In this document: piece by piece, positions 33,896 through 45,754 of the stretch
Position numbering within the stretch: position 1 is the stretch's first letter
Layout: each line of letters opens with the position of its first letter
Origin: Paraconiothyrium sp. Pb-2020
Taxonomy: Eukaryota > Ascomycota > Dothideomycetes > Pleosporales > Didymosphaeriaceae
Length of the DNA: 64,000 bases
Direction of reading: 5' to 3'
Assembly: GCA_022419385.1 (NCBI GenBank)
Contig: JAJUBI010000003.1
Span: 1,426,001 to 1,490,000 of the forward strand
Position numbers and translations under genes: made by a program
Notes under the pieces: generated by a model
Database searches by the model: none
The model's input: only the letters and a program-made list of their open reading frames with translations
What the model was told of the DNA's origin: nothing

Positions 33896-35776
33896 ATGCG
33901 TCGGGCGGCTGTTCAAGTCCTTCGTTCCGCCCGTCGCCCGACCCTGCGAAAGGTCGCTCGCAGTCGTCAAGTCTCCTTCGCGCCGAACAATGTCCTAGGC
34001 CAACGCTATCTCTCGCGCCAGCGTCCCTCGACCGCGCTGCTCACTTCGTCGATGCAACTCCGGGGAACTGTTGGCGCTCTGGTCGCTGCTGGTGTTGCCT
34101 CAAGTGCGTACTACTGGTATCGTGGCCACCAGCCTCACGGCGTCTCGACCACCGCAGACCAGATCCGCAGCATTACTTCAGACGCTGCTCCCGAGACGAC
34201 GCGGAGGGCACTGGTGGTAGACCAGGTCGGATCACTATATACAGGAACCATCACCGGGGACGCTCCGCTATCTAAGGATACAGACGACCTCGGAAGAAAG
34301 GTCATCGAGATGCTCACACCAGAGCAAGCAACCGCGAAGCTAAGGAAGACCGAGGAGTCCTGGATAGTTGGAAGGGGTCAGGGCGTTGTTCGCTATGATG
34401 TCGTACAAATTCCAAGCAACGACCCCATAGAGGACGATCACGCAGAGAAGATTATCGAGGTGCCACAGAATCTCACGGCAACCGACAGTGGCGCTTCGTC
34501 GACCGACTGGATGTTCTGGGGTGTCTTTGATGGTCACAGGTGCGTACTCTTTCCGCATCATAAAAGATCTTTGCTCACATCAATAGCGGCTGGGTAACAT
34601 CGGCAAAACTTCGCCAGACTCTCATCTCTTTCGTGGCACGTGAACTCAACACCACCTACAAATCCGCCCTGCAAGACCCTGTAAACCACTTCCCGACCCC
34701 GGAAGCCATCGATAAGGCTATCAAGACTGGCTTCGTGCGCCTAGATGATGAGATCGTGCACGAATCTGTCAAAAAACTCCAGAAGGCTCAATCCAAGGTT
34801 GCTGCTGCGGAGCTTTTGGCGCCTGCCCTGTCTGGATCTTGCGCTTTGCTTTCTTTCTACGACAGCAGGTCAAAACTACTCAGGGTAGCATGCACCGGTG
34901 ATTCTCGTGCTGTGCTGGGACGCCGTGGTCCCAATGGTAAATGGACTGCTACGCCACTGTCAGAGGATCAGACTGGTGGAACTGTCAGCGAGGCCGAGCG
35001 ATTACGCGCAGAACACCCTGGTGAGCCCAACGTGGTCAGAAATGGCCGTATCTTGGGTGGGCTCGAGCCGTCTCGTGCTTTTGGCGACGCATCCTACAAA
35101 TGGTCACTTCAAACAACCCAAGAGCTGAAGAAGTCTTACTTCGCTCGCAGTCCATCGCCTCTTCTGAAGACCCCTCCCTATGTTACCGCCGAGCCCATCA
35201 TTACGACCACCAAGGTAGAGCCCGATAAGGGTGACTTCGTCGTCATGGCTACCGACGGACTGTGGGAAATGCTGACCAACGAAGAGGTTGTCGGACTTGT
35301 CGGACAGTGGTTAGATGCCCAGGGTGGAGCCACTGGGAGCCAAAATGCTCAGACTCAGTCATGGTTGAAGAGCTGGATGGGAGGACAAAAGACTCTACCC
35401 GTAGAGGACAAGAACTCCTCGAAACAGGAAGGGCAACGAGCACCGATTCGACAGCAGCAATGGGGCACGAAGACGTCCCTTAACGAGCGATTCGTTGTCG
35501 AAGACAAAAATGCGGCTACGCACCTTGTCCGAAATGCGCTTGGTGGAAAAGATCAGGACCAGCTGTCAGCTCTATTAACTCTTCCCAGCCCTTTCTCCAG
35601 GCGGTACAGGTAAGAGGATACGATACCACATCGCCGCACAATGCATTTGGCTAATAACTTGTAGGGATGACTTGACCGTCGAAGTCATTTTTTTTGGTGA
35701 CAGCCCCGCAAACGGCAACGTCACTCTGAACAAGGAAGCAAGCGCTCCCGAGCCCGAGGTCAAGGCTAAGCTATAG
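33896..35776 (+). CDS. Mitochondrial PP2C phosphatase (Ptc5/PDP-like)
   Basis: Exons 33896-34539, 34587-35609 and 35665-35776 give 592 aa. The Arg-rich N-terminus (RRAAVQVLRSARRPTLRKVARSR) is a mitochondrial targeting signal, followed by a hydrophobic segment near residues 52-72. PP2C motifs are present: WGVFDGHRSGW (metal Asp), LSGSCALLSFY, CTGDSRAVLG, MATDGLWEML and DDLTVEVIFFGD. Long insertions between motifs match Ptc5, which dephosphorylates the pyruvate dehydrogenase E1 subunit. Introns are 47 and 55 nt. Confidence 0.9.
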
Positions 35777-36321
35777 TAGTGGCGTGTGCAGATATCAAAA
35801 ACACTTCTCAGCATTCTTAGCAAGTATTGCGTCAAGCACGGCGTTTCTGGTCGTTCGTGTTCACTATCTAGGTTCACGGCGTTAGGACTAGTACTTTTAG
35901 TACCGGGTCTCATCTAGTAGATACCACATTCTCAATGCAGCCTCGATCTTGATCATGATTTCAGCGTCCTAGTTGGTCAGATATTCACTTTCCCGGCTTG
36001 ACATCACTACTTCTACTACTTCTTTTAGTTGGTCCCTAGTTTATGTTATACCCGATTACCCGCCGGTGCACCACATTTCCCACTATGCAGCACAGCCATG
36101 CTCCCCGTTATCCACATGTGTTACCAGACCAATCAAAATCGCTTCTTCTATATTTCCTGGGACGACCGGCAATTCACCAAGATGCCCTCATCTAACTCCA
36201 ATTCTACCCCGGATTTCCGCAGCAGCAATTCTCCGAACCATATGCTCATATTCTACATAATGCCGGTATCCAAGAATTTTGTAGTATACAGTTACATCCA
36301 GCACAAACTCATTCGCCCAAC
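35777..36321. other. Spacer upstream of the DUF6055 gene
   Basis: This 545-bp interval between genes on the same strand should contain the PP2C 3' UTR and the next promoter. No gene is recognised. Confidence 0.4.
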
Positions 36322-37745
36322 ATGAGATACTTCACCGCACTCCTCACAGCGCAATACGTACTCGCGCATCCTCCGCCCTCTCCACGCCAGGCCACCGCAC
36401 CCGCCACATACACGTCAAATCCCAGCATCGGCGGCGGCGCAAGCTTCGTCGCAGAATCGGCGCACTTCCGCGTCTACGGCACGGGCGTTACCTCGAGCGA
36501 TGCAGCGAAGGGCCTCAAGATCATGGAGGCTGCGCACCAATGCTTTGTCGTTGAGCAGGGCTGGCGAACCCCTGGTACGTACCATGCTCAAATCTTGTCT
36601 TTCTCTTCCAGTTGGAATTAACAACGGTGCCAGGGCTTTCGACGAAGACAGGTGGCATAGGCAAGGAAGTCGGACCGTGGTACAAGATGAACATCTACGG
36701 CGTAAAAGAGAGTGATATACCTGGAGCAGCGGCACAGACATGGACGGATAGCAATGCAGGTCTTGAGTTCCTGAAAGTAGTGCCAAAGTACATTGCTGAG
36801 CCGGGCGTTGTGGTGCATGAGTTTGGACATGCGATGCATTACAGTGAGAAGAACTGGGTGGATCAGACCCGGTAGGATTCCCTCTTCCTTCCCATCCCTT
36901 TCATCGCCTCTGCATTGCTGACCCGTGTTTATACGAAAAGAACAGGTGCATGGTGGGAAACAATCGCAAATTTCATCGCAGACCTCTACATCTCCACACC
37001 TCTCTGCGTCTCCGCCAAAACCGCTGTCGGCCTTCCCGCGCAGGGCGACTCCATGATCGAACTCAAAAAGGTCATTGGCGATAGCTTTCAAGTGCTCGTC
37101 GACGGAACCTCCGGGTCAGGAAATTACTACCAAGCATGGCCCTTCCTATCCTACATCACCAACAATCCCGATGCTTATCCCGGTCTGGGCAAGACAGTTC
37201 TGCTGGATATGATACGCAAGTATCAGTTGGGCAGTAATGAGACGCCGCTGCACACGCTGAGCAGACTGCTCGGCCCAGGGGGTGTGAATGTGCAGAAGGT
37301 GGTCGGCAGATACTGGGCAAGGATGGCGTACGTTGACATTGGACATCAGAAGGCGGCTGAGGCGTTTGTGGCGCAGCGGAAGAGTTTGAACTATGCGAAT
37401 CTCGACAACAACGGAGGTGGGAAATATACCGTCAAGACGCCTAGAGCGCCGAGGTATATGGGTGCGAATATCGTGCCGTTGAAGGCATCTGGGACGACTG
37501 TGACGGTGGCGATTACCGCGAGCGCAAGCACGTACACTTCGACGCTGGCGGTGAAGGGGGCTAATGGAGTGAGGTATGTGGATTTTGTGAACGGGAGTGG
37601 GAGCGTGACGCTGGCGAGTGGGGAGGAGGTCAGTCTTGTGGTTGCGAATACGCCGGCGTTGGTGTTATATGATCCGTTCAGTATTCCTACGGACTTGAAT
37701 AAGGGGTTGACGTATTCTGTGCAAATCACTGGAGCGACGATGTGA
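36322..37745 (+). CDS. Secreted DUF6055 protein with HEFGH metalloprotease-like motif
   Basis: Exons 36322-36574, 36634-36871 and 36941-37745 give 431 aa. A signal peptide (MRYFTALLTAQYVLAHP) is followed by a globular domain of the fungal dockerin-type/DUF6055 kind, with HFRVYGTG, PWYKMNIYGVKESDIPGAAAQ, VVVHEFGHAMH and AWWETIANFIADLY. HExxH followed by the distal WWETIANF recalls gluzincin-like metalloproteases, but catalysis is not established for this family. The C-terminal third is Thr/Val-rich and beta-like, perhaps a carbohydrate-binding module. The intron-2 acceptor is AAAAG. Confidence 0.85.
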
Positions 37746-37907
37746 GTAGTATGGAGAGTCGGGCACTGAGGACATGCGATCAAATAGGGAACTGCGACGC
37801 ATTGTCGACTGGTACAAGTCTGATTACTGATATGACAGTGTAGTTGATGTATCTACACGTTTCATGATGTTGAGCTCACCTACAAGAACTGTTCTGTCAA
37901 TATATTG

Positions 37908-39072
37908 TCACGGTGTCGCTCGTCGCTCTCGCAGCAAGTGAACTAATCGTTGGTTTCCACCGCCAACAGGTCGACCCGCTATGGTGCTTTTATCGATTCT
38001 CAAGACATGTCCACATGCCATTCGCGCCAGGGGAGTCCCTTGTTTCACATCTTTATTGGGCCGATCCGAAACCCACATGCGCTCGTCGCTATCCTCTACA
38101 GAGCCATTGGCCTCCCCAAATTCATTCAACATGAGTCTCTCGCCATTGGGAAGCCAGCACCAAGGCTCGCCAATCGCACGCTTGATAGCGAAGACTTCTT
38201 CCAACGTCGTTTTGGAAAAATCCACCTGCTGGTCCCCTTTCATGATCTTGCCGGCATGGTCTATTGGTCCGCCAGATTCCTTGTACCACCCAACGTCTTT
38301 CTGCGGAGGTACAAAGGATCGAGATTTCAGGACGTTGACTAGCATGTCTGCTCCTTCATAGGCCAGCATCTTGGTCACATCATCCGCAGTGGCCAAGTCT
38401 GAGATGGTGATGCCAGGCGATGGGGTCTGAGCCAGGATTGCTCCTCCGTCGAATTGCGATGGATGAAGTGTTTGTACGGAAACTCCGGTGTACTGCCTGC
38501 GTTTCAGTAGGGCATGTTGTATAGGCGCTGGGCCTTTCAGGTCGGGAAGGAGCGAAGGGTGGACATTGAGTCCTCCATATTTGGCGAGATTCAAGATGCG
38601 GGGCGGGACGAAGAGGCCGAAGGACACAGCGATGATAAGGTCGACTCGGGAGGGCGGTGTCCAGCCGGTGAACGTGTCAATGGTGTGGGTGATGCAGAGC
38701 TCTTCTGCTGCTGCTGATTGAATTGGCACTGCCACTCTGTCAATCTCACTCTCTTTGTTGGGTCTCGATGCGGCTACCGTTGCGTAGAGTCTTCAGGCCC
38801 CGTCCTGTTCGTTTCGCCGGACGGTGGATCACATCAATCGATTCAATGAGCCTGGGCACTTCTTTTTGGGCCTGGACCAATGCGCGCAACGATGCGATGC
38901 TAAAGTCATCGGAGCCGCAAAACAGGATTCTGAGCGGAGGGGTAGTCGCCGCGAAGGATGCATTGAACCGACGACAGCCTGGGATTACGAGTGAGCGGAC
39001 GGAAGCTGGCAGCCTCCACAGCATGTCGTGAGATCGCGATGTGAGGTAGTTCGGCACGCGCCTTTGCTGCAT
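37908..39072 (-). CDS. FMT1: Mitochondrial methionyl-tRNA formyltransferase
   Basis: Exons 39072-38778 and 38728-37908 give 371 aa. The N-terminus is basic and mitochondrial-like; a second in-frame ATG at residue 17 (MLWRLPASVRS) is an alternative start. Family motifs are LRILFCGSDDFSIASLRAL, KRTGRGLK, and GGLNVHPSLLPDLKGPAPIQHALL, which holds the formyl-folate binding and catalytic Asn/His region. It formylates initiator Met-tRNA for organellar translation. The intron is 49 nt. It is head-to-head with CCZ1 across 295 bp. Confidence 0.92.
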
Positions 39073-39367
39073 GAGATCTGCGATCTGGGCTTGGCGCCCG
39101 ATTCATGCGCAGTGGTTGCAGACAGCATCCTTGCGGCGTGCTCATGGCGGTCGGTCTGGGCCATGTCTCTGAGTAGGGTTCTACAAATACACGCTGGGGC
39201 CGTCGCTGGAACTCTCCCACGTTTCAAGTGCGGCATCGTGACTTGATACGCTTCAGCGGCAGGCGCGCGCGTTGCGGAGTTGTCGACACCTCCGAGGTGA
39301 CGCAATAGGCATATTCGATATCGACCCACCTCGAGACGGCAAGGCGACCGCGTAAACAACACGGAGC

Positions 39368-42001
39368 ATGTCTTCTACGGCCATTCCCAAGGTTGTGCCC
39401 GCACACCTATCCTTCCTTGCCATCTACAATCCCAAACTGGGGAGGTCGGACGAGACGTTCCACAACCAGGTCGTCTTCTATTACTCCAAAGCTGCAAAGG
39501 CACGGTCCAGACTGCGTGAAAACGACACACAGGCCGAGCATGACTTGCGCGAACAAGAGAATGAGAAACTGCGCCAAGTTGGCCTCGCGCAGGGCATGGT
39601 GGGCTTCGCACGGTATACATCGAGCCGCGCTGCAGAGCATTGCGATGGTGGGGCTGATTGAATCGGCAGGAGCTTCTCCAACGGCGCCGCGGTCGACTCC
39701 GTGGAAACACACAAGTCGCGCATAGTCTTGCATGAGCTGGAAGAAGGCTGGTGGATACTCGCAGTGAGAATATCTTCATCACGGTACATACATGCTTGTT
39801 GACCATGTGCAGTCCATCGATCTCACCCAACTTCCAGCGCAAAACCACTCGAGTGCAACCAACGGAGACGCTTCGGAGCCCTCAGTTGAATACTCCTCCC
39901 GCGAAGTGAGCCCACCGGCCCTCCTGATCCAGCAGCTTATACGCGCGCACGACATCTTCCTTCTTCACCATGGCATAACGCTCGATGGCTTGCTCGATAA
40001 GCACGATCGCACCAAGTTCTGCAATATACTGGAGAGATACTGGTCGCGGTTTGCAAGCAACTGGGACGTGCTTCTGCATGGCAGTCCTGCAGTGGACATA
40101 TACAATGGTATGAAGCTTGCAGCGGGTGGCGAGCTGGGTATGGGTGTGGGCGAAGAAGAATGGGGAAGCGGGGAGCGTCTGGTGTTGGAGGACTTTGTTC
40201 AAAAGACGCATGGCCTGGTGGACTTCATGGTGTCTCGATTCGGCGAGCCTTCGCCTTCCCAGGATCCGAAAAAATATTCCAACTCGAGAGATCCAGTTGA
40301 AGCTCCAAATACAGAACCCTGGATTGGAAGTGGAAAAACACCTACTGCTGCAGATGGGATCGTATTCTCTGGAGTAGGAGCTCTCACCAGAAAGTCCCTT
40401 CGAGATTTGTCACACTGGGTCGAAACTATCTACTCAAACGGCGAGCACGCGTACGGAGTCAGAGATAATCCAACAACTGATCGCAGGAGAAGACGGCGGC
40501 GGAATCCGCCATCAACATCCTCGCCCGAACCACCTGCCCGGACGGCCAGGTTGAGCAACAAGCCTAATCGCAGTGATCCAAAAGCGGATGCTGAGCCTGC
40601 TCCGCCTCCTGGTATTCCTCCTGATCTGGTTAAGAATGTAGAAACTTCTCTCCACAAAGCCTCTACTGCTGTCGATGCATCGGAGGGGAAGACGGTGAAC
40701 AACCAAGAACCACTACTAGCATCCTTGGCGGACACTGAGACGTGGATGAAGTATCTGACTCTTGGTTACGGGACCGCATGGGGCTCTAAGAAAGCCGCAC
40801 TGGATGAGACTACTCCCACACAGGAGCGGCCAACAGAAAATGCCACATCAGAAGCTCCCATGCGTTTTGTCGATCCCGAACCAGACATCGATCATGCGGC
40901 CGAGAAGTTGAAAGCCCAGATTCATCTTGAAAACATTGGCTACTTCGCCATAGGTCTGAAAGGTGATCTAGGAGATGGAGACGCGGACGACTCCAATGGA
41001 GAAGGCGAATGGAACAACCGCACGCTCCTACGTACAGTGCATGTTGAGTTGACCGACGAAGGCATGCCTGGGACGCCTGGTACCGGCGACGACGATGGCA
41101 CACCGCAGTTCGAGAAAGAACTCAATCTCAACAACACGGAGGTTTCTAGACTGCGGAGACTACGTCCCGTCATCTACGTGGTATGAAAGACAGGGCCCAT
41201 ATACAGTACATCTTCTGACGAATAGTCTAGCACCGACCCTTTATCTATACCTTCCTGTTCCGCCATCGGACAGAATCTCTTACGATAGCATCATTCTACC
41301 GGAACCTGCACACCTACTTCGCACCTTTACACCGACCCTTATCAGCCAGCACATGTCCAAGCAAAGTATTCGCGCGCATATCCAGCTCCTCTCACCCTTA
41401 CACGACAAGCTCGTTTCAGAGAGGTTCAGAACCCAACGCACAGCCGATTTACGATCTAGTATACGATCCTCGAACACTCACGGTGCATTCGAGTATTCCA
41501 AACATACCAGATCCTGGGACACTCATCGCGGAAGGCCTAAGCAGCGATGCATCGCTGGCAGGATGGAGCCGCGTCGAAGCGCTCAACGTGCACTCTCAAA
41601 TCCTCGCCACTGTAACAAGCACCCGTCGCACACTCTCCGAGATTGAAAGAACCTGCAAGACGAGTCGCAGCTGGTGGGTAGTTTGGATGCGACTTCCTCC
41701 CTCCCAAGCCACTCCTCCAGAAAGCACAAAATCGGAAGCGGGTCAAGAGCAAGAACCAGAGCAAAAGCAGAGGGAATTTCTCACGGACCAACTACGAGAA
41801 GCAATTCTGATTCGAAGAGCGCGCGACGCACCAGCTCCGACTGTCAAGAGCTCAGGCAACAGGTTTGCGAGCGGCATCTGGAAGCCTACGGGTGAGATGA
41901 TGGGTGGTGCATCGGCAGGGTGGGGACCTAAAGGTTTAGCTGAAGGCATTGGGATTGACGCGAGGAGGTATGTTGAGGGGCTACTGAGCTTGAACAGATG
42001 A
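39368..42001 (+). CDS. CCZ1: Vacuolar fusion protein CCZ1 homologue
   Basis: Exons 39368-39612, 39670-39763, 39813-41180 and 41231-42001 give 825 aa. The longin-like N-terminus reads LSFLAIYNPKLGRSDETFHNQVVFYYS and continues across introns through MVGFARSFSN and LHELEEGWWILASIDL. The last exon reads VHRPFIYTFLFRHRTESLTIASFYRNLH, the conserved CCZ1 C-terminus. CCZ1 pairs with MON1 as the exchange factor that activates Rab7/Ypt7 on late endosomes and autophagosomes. The middle part (residues about 330-480) is charged and low-complexity, as usual in fungal CCZ1. Confidence 0.9.
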
Positions 42002-42781
42002 CGGTGTACGGAGGGCCAGAAGTGGAGCGGTACGCAAAGGACATGGTATACCCGTGGAGCGATGGATATCGATAGCATAGCCTAACGCTCCTTAATATAG
42101 GATAGTAGCTCCAGCGACTCCCTGCGAAGCAAGCAGAGCCATCTCAGAGTGCGATCGAACGGTTACTATCTTGGCTACACTTTTCACGCTGTCTAAATTC
42201 CAATCATCTTTGACAGCGTGACCAGGCTCACCAAAACGGGTTGGTCGTTCCACACGCACCTTCCCAAAAGCTTAGTAGGCTACGAGCGACATTCAGGGGT
42301 CGCCCTACGCGAGTCCGCAAACGCCCCACCTGCTCACGGCTCGACAACAAGCCACTGTCGCAGATGTCAATCTGGAGTATCGATGCCCATGCACCTCGAG
42401 AACGGGCGTGCCGGCATCATGGCTCCTCCGCTTTCCCCCTGCCTTTTCGCGTCTTGAATTTCTCTGTTTGCAGGCCTGTCTTTGTTTCTCCGGACGCAGT
42501 CAAAGACGTGAGGACAGAGACGACAACGGAGATTCGGACGGACATCTCTGACGTCGCTGCACGGATCTGGACGCTGATCGTTATTGCCATTGTACCTGGA
42601 TCTGCGTCCATACACACCTGCGAACAGCAGCTGTCTCGACACGCTTTCCACGACCGGGTCGTCTTGATTGATGTGTACCTGGCCATTTCCTTTTCTGAGC
42701 ATCGCATTGCATCGCGTTTGATCGACGAGTGGTAGACTTGGTTTCGAGAGAGAGAAAAGTAGGTGGAAGGTAATCATAATA
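42002..42781. other. Spacer between CCZ1 and the aspartic protease
   Basis: Several overlapping ORFs on both strands lack domain signatures. The interval should carry the CCZ1 3' UTR and the protease promoter; I see nothing else. Confidence 0.4.
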
Positions 42782-44395
42782 ATGCTTATGCCCTGGACAA
42801 CATGGACTGCGGCGTGCGCGATACTCCCGGTCGTCACGGCATTCTATCCTTACGACCCAGCTTCGGGCACTGAAAAACCCACGCAAACGCGACGAGACAC
42901 CCCAAAGGTGCGAGATGCGCCCCGACGAGCGTTCACACTGCCTCTACGACGCGTACGTCGGGACAATTCCTACGATATTCTCAACAGCAATGATCCGAAG
43001 CAGAAGAACAGCGTAGCAGTGGATCAAGATGGTTCGGATCTGAGCTATATGGCTGCGGTGACATTCGGCAGCTCGAAGGAGGAGTACCACTTACTCCTCG
43101 ATTCAGCGGCGAGTAACACATGGGTTATGGGTCAGGACTGTAAAGCGGAGGCATGTGGGAAGCACAATACTTTTGGAGAGGGTGACTCAGATACGCTGAA
43201 GGTATGCATTCCTTCATGGCCTTCGCGGGAGAAGACGTATGCTTACACAGTTCAGACGAACAGCAAGACTTTCTCGATAACGTACGGCACGGGCTCTGTC
43301 TCCGGCACCACGGCCGAAGATACGATACAGATAGGCGGGATATCTACACAGCTGACCTTCGGCCTCGCGACCAATGTTTCTTCAGAGTTCAATGCCTATC
43401 CCATGGATGGCATCCTAGGCCTCGGCCGCGGTCAAGCTAGCTCCCTCGAGACACCTCAGCTTGTCGAAACGCTCGCCTCGTCCGACCTTATTTCTGCCAA
43501 AATATACGGTATACATCTCAGCCGCGCAGCGGATGGAACGAAAGACGGGGAACTTAACCTAGGAGAGGTGAACAAAGACTTGTTCGACGGCGATCTCAAC
43601 TGGCTGGACTCTGTGGACAACGACGACGGATTCTGGGAAGTTGCCGTCACGGACGCGGGCGCCGGCGGTACCATGACGGGCCTGGAGGGCAAATCAGCCA
43701 TCATCGACACGGGAACGTCATACTGTTTCATGCCTGAGGACGATGCGGTGGCGCTGCATAATCTCATCGATGGATACAAGCAGTCTGGCGAAACGTTCAG
43801 CGTGCCGTGCTCTACGACCAAGGAGCTTGAGATCAAGCTTGGAGACAAGACATATTCTATCTCGACGAAGGACTGGATCGGTGGGACAACAGATGGTGGG
43901 CTGTGCAGGAGTAATGTCTTTGGAAGGCAGACATTTGGTGACAACCAGTGGCTGCTGGGCGATGTGTTCCTCAAGAACGTGTACACGGCGTTCGACTTGG
44001 ATAACAATAAGATTGGGTTTGGGACGAAGAGTGGTGAGGATGAGGGTCAGAGCTCTTCTTCAGCGAGTTCAAGTACCAGCGCGTCCGCGACGGCGTCTTC
44101 GAGTGGTGAGTCGACCTCACCTACACCTATGTCTACATCTTCTACGACGTCGTCCGAGAATACTTCGACAGCTGTTAACTCTCCTTCCCCTTCAGGCTCG
44201 TCGTCTTCATCCCCAACATCTGCTGCGCCGTTACTTCCGCCTGGCGCTTCCGCGACGGCAACTTCGTCATCGCCAGATGCGGCGTCCGAATCGGCGTCTT
44301 CCTCACAAGGCCAGACGGGCGGTTCTTCAAGTGTATTTCCTGCGTCGGTGTTTACCTCGTGCATTGCGTTCAGTCTCATACCTTTGTTCATATAG
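42782..44395 (+). CDS. GPI-anchored aspartic protease (yapsin-like)
   Basis: One continuous frame of 537 codons. It has a signal peptide (WTAACAILPVVTAF), a propeptide with dibasic sites (RRVRRD), the A1 catalytic domain, and a long Ser/Thr-rich stalk ending in a hydrophobic GPI-type tail (VFTSCIAFSLIPLFI). The second active site is canonical (AIIDTGTSY)), while the first reads LLLDSAASNTW instead of DTG-S. The Asp is kept but Thr-Gly is Ser-Ala. A 54-nt in-frame stretch at 43202-43255 has a GTATGC donor and TTCAG acceptor and may be an intron, which would remove 18 residues before TNSKTFSITYGTGS. The protein would act at the cell surface. Confidence 0.88.
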   Translation: MLMPWTTWTAACAILPVVTAFYPYDPASGTEKPTQTRRDTPKVRDAPRRAFTLPLRRVRRDNSYDILNSNDPKQKNSVAVDQDGSDLSYMAAVTFGSSKEEYHLLLDSAASNTWVMGQDCKAEACGKHNTFGEGDSDTLKVCIPSWPSREKTYAYTVQTNSKTFSITYGTGSVSGTTAEDTIQIGGISTQLTFGLATNVSSEFNAYPMDGILGLGRGQASSLETPQLVETLASSDLISAKIYGIHLSRAADGTKDGELNLGEVNKDLFDGDLNWLDSVDNDDGFWEVAVTDAGAGGTMTGLEGKSAIIDTGTSYCFMPEDDAVALHNLIDGYKQSGETFSVPCSTTKELEIKLGDKTYSISTKDWIGGTTDGGLCRSNVFGRQTFGDNQWLLGDVFLKNVYTAFDLDNNKIGFGTKSGEDEGQSSSSASSSTSASATASSSGESTSPTPMSTSSTTSSENTSTAVNSPSPSGSSSSSPTSAAPLLPPGASATATSSSPDAASESASSSQGQTGGSSSVFPASVFTSCIAFSLIPLFI

Positions 44396-45754
44396 CATCA
44401 CGATCTAGTGTACATGAGCGATGGGTATATATAGGCATTCTCATCATCGGCGTTATCTCTTCTCTGGCATTAGGTAGCATAGCGCAGCATCCCGGCATCT
44501 TGGGCATCCGAATGGATGGTATAGTCTAGAACAGTAATATATTGATTGGTCTCACGAAACTATTACTATTCTACAAACGCGACACTTGTCATGCAAAGCA
44601 GTACAAGTATGGAACTCCGGCTGTCCAGTGAACCTGACCTCAGGAAGAAAGAGCATTATTCGTGTGGGCGTGCGTCCCCACTACCAACTCACCCGGACAT
44701 GTGCCCGTGCTAAGAGTGAACCAGATTCAGATTTGTAAGCCAGAGCAACATAGTGTCCGCGTGAACTGCGATGCCAGATAGCGTTGCTAGTTCGGGCCAC
44801 ACTCACCTCACGTACAAGGTCAGTCCAACGCCAACTGCACACGCAAACCACCACGCAAGGCGAACATAGAAGGCAACCGAACCGTGGACCGATATACTCA
44901 CAATTGAGAGAATGAAAAGATCTACACATACAGTGTGCCCGGGTATCAGGGCAGTGCAATGATAGTGGAGTCATTCATACGCCCTGCATGCATCTAGGCA
45001 CCAATGTGTCACAGGCGCTGGAGTCCTAAATTCCGGTCAAGCAATATTGCCGCATGTGCTAGACATCTAGGCCAAGTGATCCAGTTGACTTTGGCGTAGG
45101 CTCGCGAAAGGACGTGCTGGTTGCATTGATGAGAAAAGTGACGACGGGCCTACATCAAAGAGACGCAGACCAAAATAGGAAGCAGTGGAGGTGGAGATCA
45201 AAAGCATAGACTCGAAGCGAGCAACGTATGTTGTACGATATCCATTCGACGCCAAAGAGTAAACAGATAGGTAGGTAGTAGGTAGGTAGGTAAGGTGATG
45301 AACAGTTATTACAACCAGATGCGCAAGCCATCTCGAGTAAAAGAAGAGGAAAAAGAGGAACCACAAGCAGCAGCTAACAAAGAGGGATGCGAACAAGAAC
45401 AGGAGAAGTTTCGAAGAGCGGAGTCCGGGTCGTAGATGGCACGTGAGCATGTGTGCAAGAAGTCCTGCCATTTGCTGATTCCGGTAGCTGCTCCTCCTCG
45501 TCCCGCCCGAAAAAACCCTGTTATGAACTACCCCAAGATGATGTGCTCAAAATCCAGCGCAGTAACGCCCGTGGTGCCGCGGAGAACGCTCTAGCTGGCC
45601 AGAGGTAGGTAGATGCGCGCTATCCACAACCCACCATTCACATGTGTCTTCATATCAACCGCCGTACGCACACGGGCCGCCGCAGGCATGTTGGTTGTCC
45701 CTGTGTAGCCACGCAAGGGGGTGCGGCGGCCACCGCCTTTACGCAGTGTCGATC
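44396..45754. other. Long convergent spacer with TAGG microsatellite
   Basis: No gene is recognised in this 1.36 kb between the protease and RHO1 stop codons. A (TAGG)n tract lies at about 45267-45295. ORFs here (such as 45471-45067, Leu/Phe/Ser-rich) read like translated UTR. Confidence 0.5.
45267..45295. repeat. TAGG tetranucleotide microsatellite
   Basis: About seven TAGG/GTAG units in a row, with one imperfect step, downstream of RHO1. Confidence 0.8.

Noticed and set aside
43743..44408. Arg/Leu-rich 221-codon plus-strand ORF inside the protease
   Set aside because: It is the +1 shadow of the protease Ser/Thr stalk, whose repeated codons give artificial Arg and Leu runs.
44681..45471. 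ORFs between the protease and RHO1
   Set aside because: Low-complexity Leu/Phe/Ser translations of probable UTR, one running through a TAGG microsatellite.
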